From positions 1 through 8,642 of the forward strand of contig DAOUPQ010000077.1 in NCBI GenBank assembly GCA_030626085.1: a stretch of 8,642 nt of DNA, read 5' to 3'. The notes beneath the pieces are model-generated. The model made no database searches, was not told the DNA's origin, and saw nothing but the letters and a program-made list of their open reading frames with translations. Position numbers and translations under genes: made by a program. The stretch comes from Flavobacteriia bacterium. Its GTDB lineage: Bacteria > Bacteroidota > Bacteroidia > Flavobacteriales > Flavobacteriaceae. Of the stretch, positions 1 through 6,054 are shown in pieces (position 1 is the first letter of the stretch; every line of letters starts with the position of its first letter).

Positions 1-156
1 TAGCCAAAAGTACTATCAATGAAGATATAAATATATGACAAATGTTACAGAAATTAAAACCACTCCAAACAAAATTAGCAGAAAAGGGGGGCATACACAT
101 AACAAGATTCCTGTAAACAGTATTTGAAGTGGCTATAAATTAGAATTAATATAAAT
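1..156. other. Left-edge non-coding stretch, no supported gene
   Basis: All six frames are broken by stops or lack a usable ATG. The plus-strand frame that is open at the window edge ends with TGA at 36-38 and could be the last 11 codons of an upstream gene, but that is too short to judge. On the minus strand a very hydrophobic reading frame of about 38 codons (ending with TGA at 18-16) has no in-frame ATG. An ATG at 100-98 would enter it only if the G6 run at 86-91 were one base shorter. Confidence 0.5.
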
Positions 157-164
157 TTATATTA
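147..164. repeat. Perfect 18-nt AT-only palindrome at the end of the ABM-like gene
   Basis: The sequence TAATATAAATTTATATTA reads the same on both strands and covers the stop codon (159-157) of the minus-strand gene. It could fold into a weak stem at the 3' end of that transcript. No U-tract follows on the minus strand, so it does not look like a standard intrinsic terminator. In DNA this AT-rich, a chance palindrome is quite possible. Confidence 0.4.
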
Positions 165-444
165 CAATATCACATTCAATTTTCTTAAATCTCTTTTCTT
201 TGGAAATTTCATGAATTTTATTAAAAATTGGATACTTTTTCGAAACTTCCATATTAACTTGAAGATCTTTAGATTTCCAATATTCTATCAAATAAAATAT
301 ATTTTCTTCCTTTTTATCTTTAAAAATATGAAATCTATCCAGTCCTTTTGGTTTGGTTGTTAAATTGTCTTCAAGCAAACTTAATTCATTACTTGAGATA
401 CCTCCTTTTTCATTGATTTTAAAAGTAGAAATATTTACATGCAT
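157..444 (-). CDS. Small ABM-like (antibiotic biosynthesis monooxygenase fold) protein
   Basis: This is a 95-residue protein with no signal peptide or membrane segment, so it is probably cytoplasmic. The layout resembles the dimeric ferredoxin-like ABM/YgiN family: a first beta strand (VNISTFKI, residues 3-10), a helix, then a strand pair around LDRFHIFKDK (35-44). The family-like signature FYLIEYWKSKDL (50-61) follows, where the E-x-W-x-S pattern is the main ABM hallmark, and then a helix containing SKKYPIFNKIHEI. About 95-105 residues is the usual length of a single-domain ABM protein. Some relatives oxidise quinols, but no catalytic residue can be fixed here, so an enzymatic role is unproven. 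The ATG at 444 is preceded by an A/T-rich leader and, 46 nt upstream, a perfect TAACTTTG -7 box on the same strand. The gene is transcribed away from the operon that follows. The family call is from motif pattern only. Confidence 0.5.
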   Translation of the reverse strand: MHVNISTFKINEKGGISSNELSLLEDNLTTKPKGLDRFHIFKDKKEENIFYLIEYWKSKDLQVNMEVSKKYPIFNKIHEISKEKRFKKIECDIVI

Positions 445-489
445 GGTTAAATTAATTAGGAAAAATTATTTAGCAATATAGCTAACCAA

Positions 490-497
490 CAAAGTTA
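490..497 (-). promoter_or_regulatory. Candidate -7 promoter box (TAACTTTG) for the ABM-like gene
   Basis: Read on the minus strand this is an exact match to the Bacteroidota -7 consensus TAnnTTTG. It lies 46 nt before the ATG of the gene at 157-444, predicting a leader of about 35-40 nt. About 16-23 nt further upstream is a T-rich TAGTTTTA (520-513), only a partial match to the -33 TTG element. The consensus match is seen; promoter activity is inferred. Confidence 0.5.
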
Positions 498-566
498 CAG
501 AAAATTAGATTATAAAACTATATAAATTGTAAAAAATAGTAATTAGCATTTATAAAAAAAAAATGA

Positions 567-574
567 TATTTTTG
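567..574 (+). promoter_or_regulatory. Candidate -7 promoter box (TATTTTTG) for the ABC/hemW operon
   Basis: This is an exact TAnnTTTG match, with TTAG at 543-546 about 20 nt upstream in the -33 position. Initiation about 7 nt downstream would fall near 581. That is after the first possible ATG (563) and before the ATG at 638, so the box bears on the start choice of the first operon gene. It is the only perfect -7 match I see on this strand between 445 and 638. Confidence 0.45.
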
Positions 575-637
575 GTTGTGATTAAATCAGAAATTATAAA
601 TATTAGACCTACTCAATTTGTTATAAACTTTAATAAA

Positions 638-1123
638 ATGAATAATTATATTAAAGTTGGAAAATATTTGCATTTATCTGCTTTTATTGGGATCTATCTA
701 TCTTTTATAGGGATAATGAATATAATTAACATCATCGATCAACATGATATAATAATTAAAATTTTACCATGGACTTTACTTATAATTTTAGGTTTAAGTT
801 TAACTATAATTGCAGAATTAGATGTGCATGGACGTTATCAAAATTACAAACAAGTAAAAGAAAAGTTATATAAATATGGATATAACGAAAGAATAATTAA
901 ACTTTATATGCATTCTAATTGTCAGCGTGATGCTGTTACAGTTGCAGCAGAAGATCTAAAATTACAGAAAAAAGTAAAAAGTTTCTTTTTTGAGAAGGGC
1001 TATAGATGGTATCATATTTTGCTTGGTGCTTTTTTTGAAGATCCATTGGTTATTTTTAAAAATAATTTTTGGATTAAAATTTTATTTACTGAATATTATC
1101 AACTTAATTTTTTTTATGGGTAA
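638..1123 (+). CDS. Conserved two-helix membrane protein of unknown function
   Basis: From the ATG at 638 this is a 161-residue protein. Two hydrophobic helices lie at about residues 11-33 and 38-59. A roughly 100-residue, probably cytoplasmic tail follows, with the motifs SNCQRDA (93-99) and KGYRWYHILL (120-129) and an aromatic, basic C-terminus. I recognise the general pattern from flavobacterial hypothetical proteins but know no assigned function. The reading frame is open back to an ATG at 563, which would give 186 residues. I prefer 638 because a perfect TAnnTTTG box (567-574) lies inside the extension and the 25 extra residues look unlike a structured N-terminus. The stop overlaps the next start by one base (TAATG), so translation is probably coupled to the ABC ATPase. 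A role as accessory or regulatory partner of that transporter is inference from position only. The Cys-Gln-Arg-Asp motif could be a metal or redox site, but one cysteine is weak evidence. Confidence 0.7.
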   Translation: MNNYIKVGKYLHLSAFIGIYLSFIGIMNIINIIDQHDIIIKILPWTLLIILGLSLTIIAELDVHGRYQNYKQVKEKLYKYGYNERIIKLYMHSNCQRDAVTVAAEDLKLQKKVKSFFFEKGYRWYHILLGAFFEDPLVIFKNNFWIKILFTEYYQLNFFYG

Positions 1124-2001
1124 TGCAAATTTTAAAAGTTGAAGATTTAACGCTACAATACGGAGAACAGATTATTTTAGATCAAGTATCTTTTTCGATT
1201 AAAAAAGGTCAGATAATTGGTTTATTGGGGCCAAATGGTGCAGGAAAAAGTTCGATAATTAAAATATTGGCAGGATTGGTATTTCCAAAAAAGGGTAGAT
1301 TATATTTTAAAAGTAAATTACAAAATTCATTTTCTGATCTAAGACAATATTGTGGTTATTTAATTGATTCGCCTTCTTTTTATCCGTATTTAACTGCAAA
1401 GCAAAATTTGAATCTCATAAAAAAAATCAATAAAAGTGAATTAAATATTGATGATCTTTTATTTAAAGTAGGCTTGTTTGATTTAAATAAAAAGAAAGTT
1501 AAACATTTTTCAACCGGAATGAAACAGCGTTTGGCAATAGCACAGGCTTTATTGCGTTCGCCTGAAATATTAATTCTTGATGAACCGTTTAACGGATTGG
1601 ATCCGAATGGTTTCCAAGATGTTTTAAATTTATTGAAAAAACTCAATAAAGATGGAATTACTATAATAATTTCATCCCATTTATTAAATGAACTTGAACA
1701 ATTTGCAGAAACGTTTATACTATTACACAATGGAAAAATAGCACTTGAAATATGTAAAGAAACATTAATTAATTCTAAAAAAAGAGTAGCTTTTACTTTT
1801 GAAAATAAACCTTCAAGTAAAGCAAATGAATATATCACTAAAATTGATGGAATTTTTACAAGCGATTTTAAGACGGTTATCCATTTAAAACCAAATGAGA
1901 TTGCAGAGGTTGTAAATACATTGGTGAGTATGAAAAGTACACCAATAAATGTTGAAACACTTACAATTTTGCAGGAACAATATTTAGAAATTACAGCTTG
2001 A
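1123..2001 (+). CDS. ABC transporter ATP-binding protein, BcrA-like (ABC-2 exporter class)
   Basis: This 292-residue protein has one nucleotide-binding domain in its first 220 residues and a C-terminal extension typical of drug and lipid ABC-2 exporters. Visible motifs are Walker A GPNGAGKS (36-43), signature FSTGMKQR (129-136), Walker B ILILDE (149-154) with catalytic Glu154, D-loop GLD (158-160) and the H-loop His186 in SSHLL. At the Q-loop position the sequence reads GYLIDSPSFYPYLT, so Asp82 stands where most ABC ATPases have Gln. The BcrA subgroup (bacitracin-type exporters) often has an acidic residue here too. It should bind ATP at the inner face of the cytoplasmic membrane and drive the permease encoded immediately downstream. 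The start overlaps the previous stop by 1 nt, and its TGA overlaps the permease TTG start by 3 bases. The transported substrate cannot be read from the sequence. Confidence 0.95.
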   Translation: MQILKVEDLTLQYGEQIILDQVSFSIKKGQIIGLLGPNGAGKSSIIKILAGLVFPKKGRLYFKSKLQNSFSDLRQYCGYLIDSPSFYPYLTAKQNLNLIKKINKSELNIDDLLFKVGLFDLNKKKVKHFSTGMKQRLAIAQALLRSPEILILDEPFNGLDPNGFQDVLNLLKKLNKDGITIIISSHLLNELEQFAETFILLHNGKIALEICKETLINSKKRVAFTFENKPSSKANEYITKIDGIFTSDFKTVIHLKPNEIAEVVNTLVSMKSTPINVETLTILQEQYLEITA

Positions 2002-2834
2002 TCAATATTTTACAAATAGAATTATATAAACTTTTTAGTTCATATCGAACTTATATATCTTTTGCTATTACAATACTTTTAATGTTGATAGTTGACTTAG
2101 GATTGTACAGTGATGGAGAAGAAATATTTAGTTTTTTGCTACAACCATTAAATGATAATTTTTATGTTGAAGGGAATATTGTTAACGGTTATTTAATTGC
2201 TTACTTAGCTTTAAATACACTATGGGTGCACATACCTGTTTTAATAATTATAGTGACAACGCATATTTTTTCGGGCGAATTTGAATATGGTACTATTCGA
2301 ATACTTTTAACTCAGCCCATATCACGAAGTAGTTTGCTAACGGCAAAAATAATTAGTATGATAATTTATACAATTTGCTTTATGGTAATTGTAGCGGTTT
2401 TTGCTTTGATTCCTTCAGTAATATTTTTTGGCACAAGTGACGTAATTATTTTTATTGATGGTATTCAATTTATTCAAGAAGAAACTTTTTTGCCTCGGTT
2501 CTTTTATGCTACTGTTTTTGCTATTTTAGCAATGATAGCCTTTTCCAGCATGGCAATGTACTTTGCTTTATGGTTTAGAAATACTTTAACAGCGATTTTA
2601 TTATCTTTAGGCTTGTTAATTTTGTTTACTTTGATACAAACTTTTGTTTTGGGAATTTTTAGTGCATGGCAACCTTTTTTATTTACTTATCACATAGCAA
2701 AATGGCAATTGTTCTTTGTGGATGAAATTCCGTTTAAAACCATATTGAATTCTGCATTATTTTTATTTACTATGAGCGCATTTTTTATTGGTTTATCCTT
2801 TTGGAAGTTTAACAAAATGAATATTTCTGAATGA
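1998..2834 (+). CDS. ABC-2 family transporter permease
   Basis: This 278-residue integral membrane protein has about six hydrophobic helices: residues 19-36, 64-90, 118-145, 169-192, 197-221 and 248-268. Between the second and third helices lies GEFEYGTIRILLTQPISR (93-110), the coupling-helix signature of ABC-2 permeases (BcrB/NatB-like 'E..yGT.r.lL..P.sR'). The gene apparently starts with TTG at 1998, overlapping the TGA of the ATPase gene as TTGA. The N-terminus INILQIELYKLF fits the family's usual beginning. The first in-frame ATG falls inside helix 1 (Met29), so it would delete the conserved N-terminus. The long hydrophilic segment between helices 1 and 2 is probably extracytoplasmic. The protein forms a homodimeric channel in families of this kind; its substrate here is unknown. 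The stop overlaps the next gene as ATGA, which suggests coupled translation of transporter and secreted partner. Confidence 0.92.
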   Translation: MINILQIELYKLFSSYRTYISFAITILLMLIVDLGLYSDGEEIFSFLLQPLNDNFYVEGNIVNGYLIAYLALNTLWVHIPVLIIIVTTHIFSGEFEYGTIRILLTQPISRSSLLTAKIISMIIYTICFMVIVAVFALIPSVIFFGTSDVIIFIDGIQFIQEETFLPRFFYATVFAILAMIAFSSMAMYFALWFRNTLTAILLSLGLLILFTLIQTFVLGIFSAWQPFLFTYHIAKWQLFFVDEIPFKTILNSALFLFTMSAFFIGLSFWKFNKMNISE

Positions 2835-3457
2835 AACTGTGGTTATACATATTAATTAGCTTGAAATTTTTTATTGTGTTTGCGCAAAATGATCATGATA
2901 AAAATATCAATGCGCTTATTGATCAATATACAGGTAACCCTGATCTAAAATGTGAGATTATTGTAAAAATTGTAATTGAAGGTATGCATATACCCGATAA
3001 GAAGATCTATGCCGAATTTAAAAAAGATGAAAAACCAATTATCAAAGGTGAGGGATTAACACTATTACCAAAAAAAGGGACTATAAGTCAGTTTAATGAA
3101 TTGTTATCCTCACCATTACAGGCGATTTATCTCTCAAAAATTAAAAATAATTTAGTGTATAAATTGGTTTCCTTAGATAAAAAAAGTGATTGGATTACAG
3201 CTGATATCATTTTTAATGAAGATACTAATCTAATCTATGAATCAACAGTTAACACGCGTAAGTTTGGAGCATTTCATACGGTTAATTTATATAAAGATCA
3301 TATATATCCATCACGATCAACAATAACATTCGATGTAAAAAAATTTAAAATACCTTTAAAGTTTGTTGGAAGAGAACAAAGTATTTCTTCTTATTCAGAT
3401 CAAAATAAGGATGAAAATGTTAAAGGAAAAATAATTTTATTGTATAAATATCTCTAG
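2831..3457 (+). CDS. Secreted LolA-like (outer-membrane lipoprotein-sorting-like) protein
   Basis: This 208-residue protein has a clear Sec signal peptide: MK, a hydrophobic core to residue 17, and a probable signal peptidase I site after VFA (18), before Gln19, a cleavage context common in Bacteroidota. There is no lipobox cysteine, so a soluble periplasmic protein is expected. The mature part is beta-rich with alternating hydrophobic residues, and the segment from residue 43 to about 81 (EIIVKIVIEGMHIPDKK, then EGLTLLPKKG) resembles bacterial LolA/LolB-type half-barrels that carry lipid or lipoprotein between membranes. This is a fold-level guess; I cannot identify the lipid-binding residues. 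Its ATG overlaps the permease stop (ATGA), which links it to the ABC-2 transporter. An ABC-2 pump plus a periplasmic carrier would suit export of a hydrophobic molecule toward the outer membrane, but that is inference. It could instead be an unrelated exported protein of unknown fold. Confidence 0.6.
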   Translation: MKLWLYILISLKFFIVFAQNDHDKNINALIDQYTGNPDLKCEIIVKIVIEGMHIPDKKIYAEFKKDEKPIIKGEGLTLLPKKGTISQFNELLSSPLQAIYLSKIKNNLVYKLVSLDKKSDWITADIIFNEDTNLIYESTVNTRKFGAFHTVNLYKDHIYPSRSTITFDVKKFKIPLKFVGREQSISSYSDQNKDENVKGKIILLYKYL

Positions 3458-3462
3458 TTCCT

Positions 3463-4587
3463 ATGTCGGGTATCTATATTCATATTCCGTTTTGCAAACA
3501 AGCTTGTTATTATTGTGATTTTCATTTTTCTGTTTCGCTTAAGCGGAAAGAAGAAATGATAAAAGCCCTTGGTACTGAATTAAAATTGAGAAAAAACGAA
3601 TTAAATGATAGTGTAGAAACCATCTATTTTGGAGGAGGAACACCTTCTTTATTGACAATAGATGAATTACAGTTTTTGATTGATATAGTTTATCAAAATT
3701 ATAAGGTAATTGAAGATCCGGAAATTACAGTTGAAGCAAATCCAGATGATCTCACAGAAGAAAAAATTAAAGAATTAGCCGCTACAAAAATTAATAGGTT
3801 AAGCATAGGTGTGCAATCATTTTTTGATGATGATTTGCAGTTTATGAATCGGGTTCATAATGCAAAAGAGGCAAAAGAATCGTTGTTAATGGCAATGCAT
3901 CACTTTGATAATATTACCATTGATTTAATATATGGAGTGCCAAAAATGACAAATGAAAAGTGGAAAAAAAATTTGAATATTGCTTTTGAAATGAATGTTT
4001 CTCATATATCGAGTTATGCATTAACCGTTGAAAATAGAACAGCTTTAGCAAATTTTATTAGAAAGGGTAAATATCCTGTATTAGATGAAAATTTAGCACA
4101 ACAGCATTTCAAAATATTGGTTGGAGAAACAAAAAAGCACCATTTTATACATTATGAAATTTCTAATTTTGGTAAAGAAGGTTATTTTTCTAAGCATAAT
4201 ACATCTTATTGGCAAGGAAGAAGTTATTTAGGAATTGGTCCTTCTGCTCATTCTTATGATGGTATTTCACGTAGTTGGAATGTTTCAAATAATACGAGGT
4301 ATATCAAGTCAATACAACAAAATAAACTTCCACAAGAAATCGAAAATCTAACCATTAATGATAGATTTAACGAAACTATTATGACGGGTTTACGAACTAT
4401 TTGGGGTATATCATTACAGAAAATTGAAAATGATTTTGGATCCGACATTAAAAATGAGTTGATTGAGAATGTTCAGAAATATTTAAAGAATAATAAATTG
4501 ATGATTAAAGATGGAAAATTATTAATTACTGAAAAAGGCAAATTCTTAGCTGATGGTATCGCTGCTGATCTGTTTATTGTAAATTAA
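3463..4587 (+). CDS. hemW: Radical SAM haem chaperone HemW
   Basis: The 374-residue length fits HemW. The N-terminus YIHIPFCKQACYYCDFHF carries the radical-SAM CX3CX2C cluster, with Cys11, Cys15 and Cys18 binding a [4Fe-4S] cluster and S-adenosylmethionine. Phe20 stands where true oxygen-independent coproporphyrinogen oxidase HemN has a fourth cysteine, which separates HemW from HemN. Other motifs are GGGTPS (57-62, SAM binding), NRLSIGVQSF (111-120), DLIYGVP (154-160), HNTSYW (245-250) and GIGPSAHS (257-264). The C-terminal 'ETIMTGLRT..GI' region is the HemN_C-type domain. HemW binds haem and delivers it to haem proteins such as respiratory enzymes; it has no coproporphyrinogen oxidase activity where tested. 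It begins 5 nt after the secreted-protein gene and lacks a promoter of its own, so it is probably transcribed with the transporter genes. Nothing in the sequence shows that the transporter moves haem. Identification is strong; the operon link is inferred from spacing. Confidence 0.95.
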   Translation: MSGIYIHIPFCKQACYYCDFHFSVSLKRKEEMIKALGTELKLRKNELNDSVETIYFGGGTPSLLTIDELQFLIDIVYQNYKVIEDPEITVEANPDDLTEEKIKELAATKINRLSIGVQSFFDDDLQFMNRVHNAKEAKESLLMAMHHFDNITIDLIYGVPKMTNEKWKKNLNIAFEMNVSHISSYALTVENRTALANFIRKGKYPVLDENLAQQHFKILVGETKKHHFIHYEISNFGKEGYFSKHNTSYWQGRSYLGIGPSAHSYDGISRSWNVSNNTRYIKSIQQNKLPQEIENLTINDRFNETIMTGLRTIWGISLQKIENDFGSDIKNELIENVQKYLKNNKLMIKDGKLLITEKGKFLADGIAADLFIVN

Positions 4588-4704
4588 AGATTTGAGAATA
4601 ATATTTTTTAATAATGAAGAGGTTCTATAATTTACTTTGAGTAAAAAGATTATTACGATAAAATATTCAAAAGACAACTTGTATTAAGAATCGATTAATT
4701 TCAT

Positions 4705-4773
4705 TACTTTTAGAGACCTTTGTAAAAAGGTTTATTCATTGTTATATTATCAATTTTGCAAAGATTACTTTTA
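4705..4773 (+). promoter_or_regulatory. Two near-consensus -7 boxes with a hairpin between them, upstream of the DUF4230 gene
   Basis: ATTACTTTTA occurs twice (4703-4712 and 4764-4773). Each copy contains TACTTTTA, one mismatch from TAnnTTTG, and each has TTG 23-24 nt upstream (4679-4681 and 4739-4741), near the wide end of normal -33/-7 spacing. Between them an inverted repeat (4714-4733, GUAA tetraloop, core 6-bp stem ACCTTT/AAAGGT) is visible. Only the second box is close to the ATG at 4791. Evidence for two promoters is weak: the mismatch is in the last conserved G. Confidence 0.25.
4714..4733 (+). terminator. Weak hairpin with GUAA loop in the hemW-DUF4230 gap
   Basis: ACCTTT (4716-4721) and AAAGGT (4726-4731) form a perfect 6-bp stem around a GTAA tetraloop of the stable GNRA type. 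One G.U and one A.U pair may be added outside it. The tail TTTATTCATTG is only loosely U-rich, so this is at best a weak terminator for the hemW operon, or a structured 5' leader element. No better terminator is visible between 4588 and 4790. Confidence 0.3.
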
Positions 4774-4790
4774 ATCTGTAATAAATATTT

Positions 4791-5426
4791 ATGGAAGCAC
4801 TTTTAGGACTTTTTCTTGGCGCAATGATTACTTATGGAGTTTTAAATTATGTAAAATTTCAAAATAAAAAAAGTATTACCAATGAGCAATCGGCAATTTT
4901 AATGGAAAAGATCAGAAAAGTATGGAAACTGATCACAGTAGAAGGAGAATTTGCTGAAATTTATCATTATGAAAATGTAAAAGAGCATTTTCTAAATATG
5001 GTAACTAGTAAAAAGAAGGCAATTATTTTAATTAATGCTAAAGCTCATATTGGTTTTGATCTGTCAAAAATAAGAATGGAAGCCATCAATGAAAAGAGAG
5101 TGATAAGATTAACAGAATTTCCACAACCTGAAGTATTAAGTGTTGAAACCGATTTTAAATATTATGATAAAAAAGAAGGCCTTTTCAATAAATTTGATTC
5201 TTCTGACCTAACTGAATTAAACGCCAAAGCCAAAAAGCATATTCTAGATAAAATTCCTGAAAGCGGTTTGTTAGATTCAGCAAAAACCGAAGCAATAGAA
5301 GCAGTTCTAATGATGCAAAATATTGTTGAAACTATTGGTTGGACTCTGGATTATCAAGATCTATTACTTTCTCAAAGCGAAAAATCGCAGTTAGAAAAAA
5401 TGAATTCTAAGAAATTTCTCGAATAA
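4791..5426 (+). CDS. DUF4230 membrane-anchored protein
   Basis: This 211-residue protein begins with one hydrophobic helix (about residues 3-22) containing no lysine or arginine until residue 22. That suggests an N-terminal anchor with the rest of the protein on one side of the inner membrane. The body matches the widespread DUF4230 family in pattern: the helix around LMEKIRKVWKLITVEGEF (37-54), the beta region KKKAIILINAKAHIGFDLSK (74-93), the PQPEVLSVETDF segment (111-122), and a long C-terminal helix of the type AKTEAIEAVLMMQNIVETIG (164-183). Function of the family is unknown. The nearest upstream gene is hemW on the same strand, 203 nt away. A weak -7-like box sits at 4766-4773, and the ATG is 18 nt downstream of it. 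The region is otherwise ordinary in base use. Naming as DUF4230 is by family recall. Confidence 0.8.
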   Translation: MEALLGLFLGAMITYGVLNYVKFQNKKSITNEQSAILMEKIRKVWKLITVEGEFAEIYHYENVKEHFLNMVTSKKKAIILINAKAHIGFDLSKIRMEAINEKRVIRLTEFPQPEVLSVETDFKYYDKKEGLFNKFDSSDLTELNAKAKKHILDKIPESGLLDSAKTEAIEAVLMMQNIVETIGWTLDYQDLLLSQSEKSQLEKMNSKKFLE

Positions 5427-5464
5427 ATGTATCTTTAGTTACATATACTTCTTAAATGTAGTAG

Positions 5465-5472
5465 TATTTTTG
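5465..5472 (+). promoter_or_regulatory. Candidate -7 promoter box (TATTTTTG) for the osmC-like gene
   Basis: This is an exact TAnnTTTG match lying 35 nt before the ATG at 5507, with a weak TTAC -33 candidate (5439-5442) at a 22-nt spacing. The DUF4230 gene ends at 5426, so the osmC-like gene is probably transcribed on its own and closed by the terminator at 5909-5941. Confidence 0.55.
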
Positions 5473-5506
5473 CATCTGAAATTTTAAAAACAAAAATATT
5501 ACAACG

Positions 5507-5884
5507 ATGGATATAGATATTAAATTTGATATTAACGGAAAAATAATTGCTTCTTACGGTGGAAGAGAAATCACAATGGACGATTCTCCTTATATGGTCT
5601 TTTTAGCAACTGCAGGAATGTGTTCAGCAGTTTATGTTAGAGCGTTTATGACACAAAGAGGAATGTCTTTAGAAGAAGTTTCTCTTACACAAAAAATGAA
5701 ATATAATCAGATGACAAATATGATTGAAGAAATGGAGATATTAGTTAATTTACCAGAAGCTTTCCCAACAAAATACAATAAAGCCATTAAAGCTACTGTT
5801 GATCAATGTCCTGTTAAACAGCACTTTGTAAAACCACCTTTAGTAACGGTAATAACTAATTTAGATATTGCTGTTCAAGCATAA
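5507..5884 (+). CDS. OsmC/YhfA-like family protein
   Basis: This 125-residue single-domain protein is somewhat shorter than typical OsmC (about 140) and close to YhfA-like members. The family's two cysteines are present: Cys39 in TAGMCSAVYVRAF at the start of the first long helix, and Cys101 in VDQCPVKQHF at the start of the second. Their 62-residue spacing fits the thiol pair that reduces organic hydroperoxides in characterised OsmC/Ohr proteins. The domain opens with the expected beta strands (DIKFDINGKIIASYGG, residues 3-18). It would act as a cytoplasmic dimer in peroxide defence, although YhfA-like proteins are mostly uncharacterised. It has its own candidate promoter (5465-5472) and a strong terminator right after, so it looks monocistronic. 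No membrane segment or signal peptide is seen. Confidence 0.88.
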   Translation: MDIDIKFDINGKIIASYGGREITMDDSPYMVFLATAGMCSAVYVRAFMTQRGMSLEEVSLTQKMKYNQMTNMIEEMEILVNLPEAFPTKYNKAIKATVDQCPVKQHFVKPPLVTVITNLDIAVQA

Positions 5885-5908
5885 TGATTAGGATAAGCAT
5901 TTTAATTA

Positions 5909-5941
5909 AAGAAACTCCTTTTTTAAAGGGAGTTTTTTTTT
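5909..5941 (+). terminator. Rho-independent terminator after the osmC-like gene
   Basis: The arms AAACTCC (5912-5918) and GGAGTTT (5929-5935) pair perfectly. A T.G wobble (5919/5928) and two T/A pairs extend the stem inward around a short T/A loop (5922-5925), and a nine-T run (5933-5941) follows the stem. This is the clearest terminator in the window and lies 25 nt past the stop codon. It separates the osmC-like unit from the helicase gene. Confidence 0.88.
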
Positions 5942-6017
5942 GCTTAAATTTTTTATGAATAATGTTAACTTTTTAAAGCTATTTCATTAAAGTCTATAGA
6001 ATGTAAGCCATACAGTT

Positions 6018-6025
6018 TATATTTG
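6018..6025 (+). promoter_or_regulatory. Candidate -7 promoter box (TATATTTG) for the helicase gene
   Basis: This is an exact TAnnTTTG match 30 nt before the TTG start at 6055, giving a predicted leader of about 23 nt. No clear -33 TTG is visible at the usual distance. It follows the terminator at 5909-5941, so it is well placed to start a new transcript. The position also agrees with the TTG start at 6055. Confidence 0.55.
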
Positions 6026-6054
6026 TATTTTTATGTTTCATAAATCCTTAAAAA

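Noticed and set aside
3..38. Plus-strand frame ending at the left edge as the tail of an upstream gene
   Set aside because: Only 11 codons are visible and no motif can be read, so it cannot be told from chance.
1380..1838. Minus-strand open frame of 152 codons opposite the ABC ATPase gene
   Set aside because: The plus strand there carries the signature, Walker B and H-loop motifs of the ATPase. The antisense frame has no recognisable domain or promoter and is explained by codon bias.
4254..4448. Minus-strand frame of 64 codons opposite hemW
   Set aside because: It lies wholly inside the conserved HemW coding region and has no independent signal.
3463..4587. Calling this gene hemN (coproporphyrinogen oxidase)
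   Set aside because: The fourth cysteine that marks HemN is Phe20 here (CX3CX2C then Asp-Phe), and the length fits HemW.
4614..4640. Tiny open frame ATG..TGA of 8 codons after hemW, a possible leader peptide
   Set aside because: It has no coupled hairpin, no amino-acid bias suggesting attenuation and no promoter; such frames are common by chance.
5427..5447. Short inverted repeat ATGTA...TACAT upstream of the osmC-like gene as a regulator operator
   Set aside because: Five-base arms in DNA this AT-rich are expected by chance, and no matching regulator gene is adjacent.
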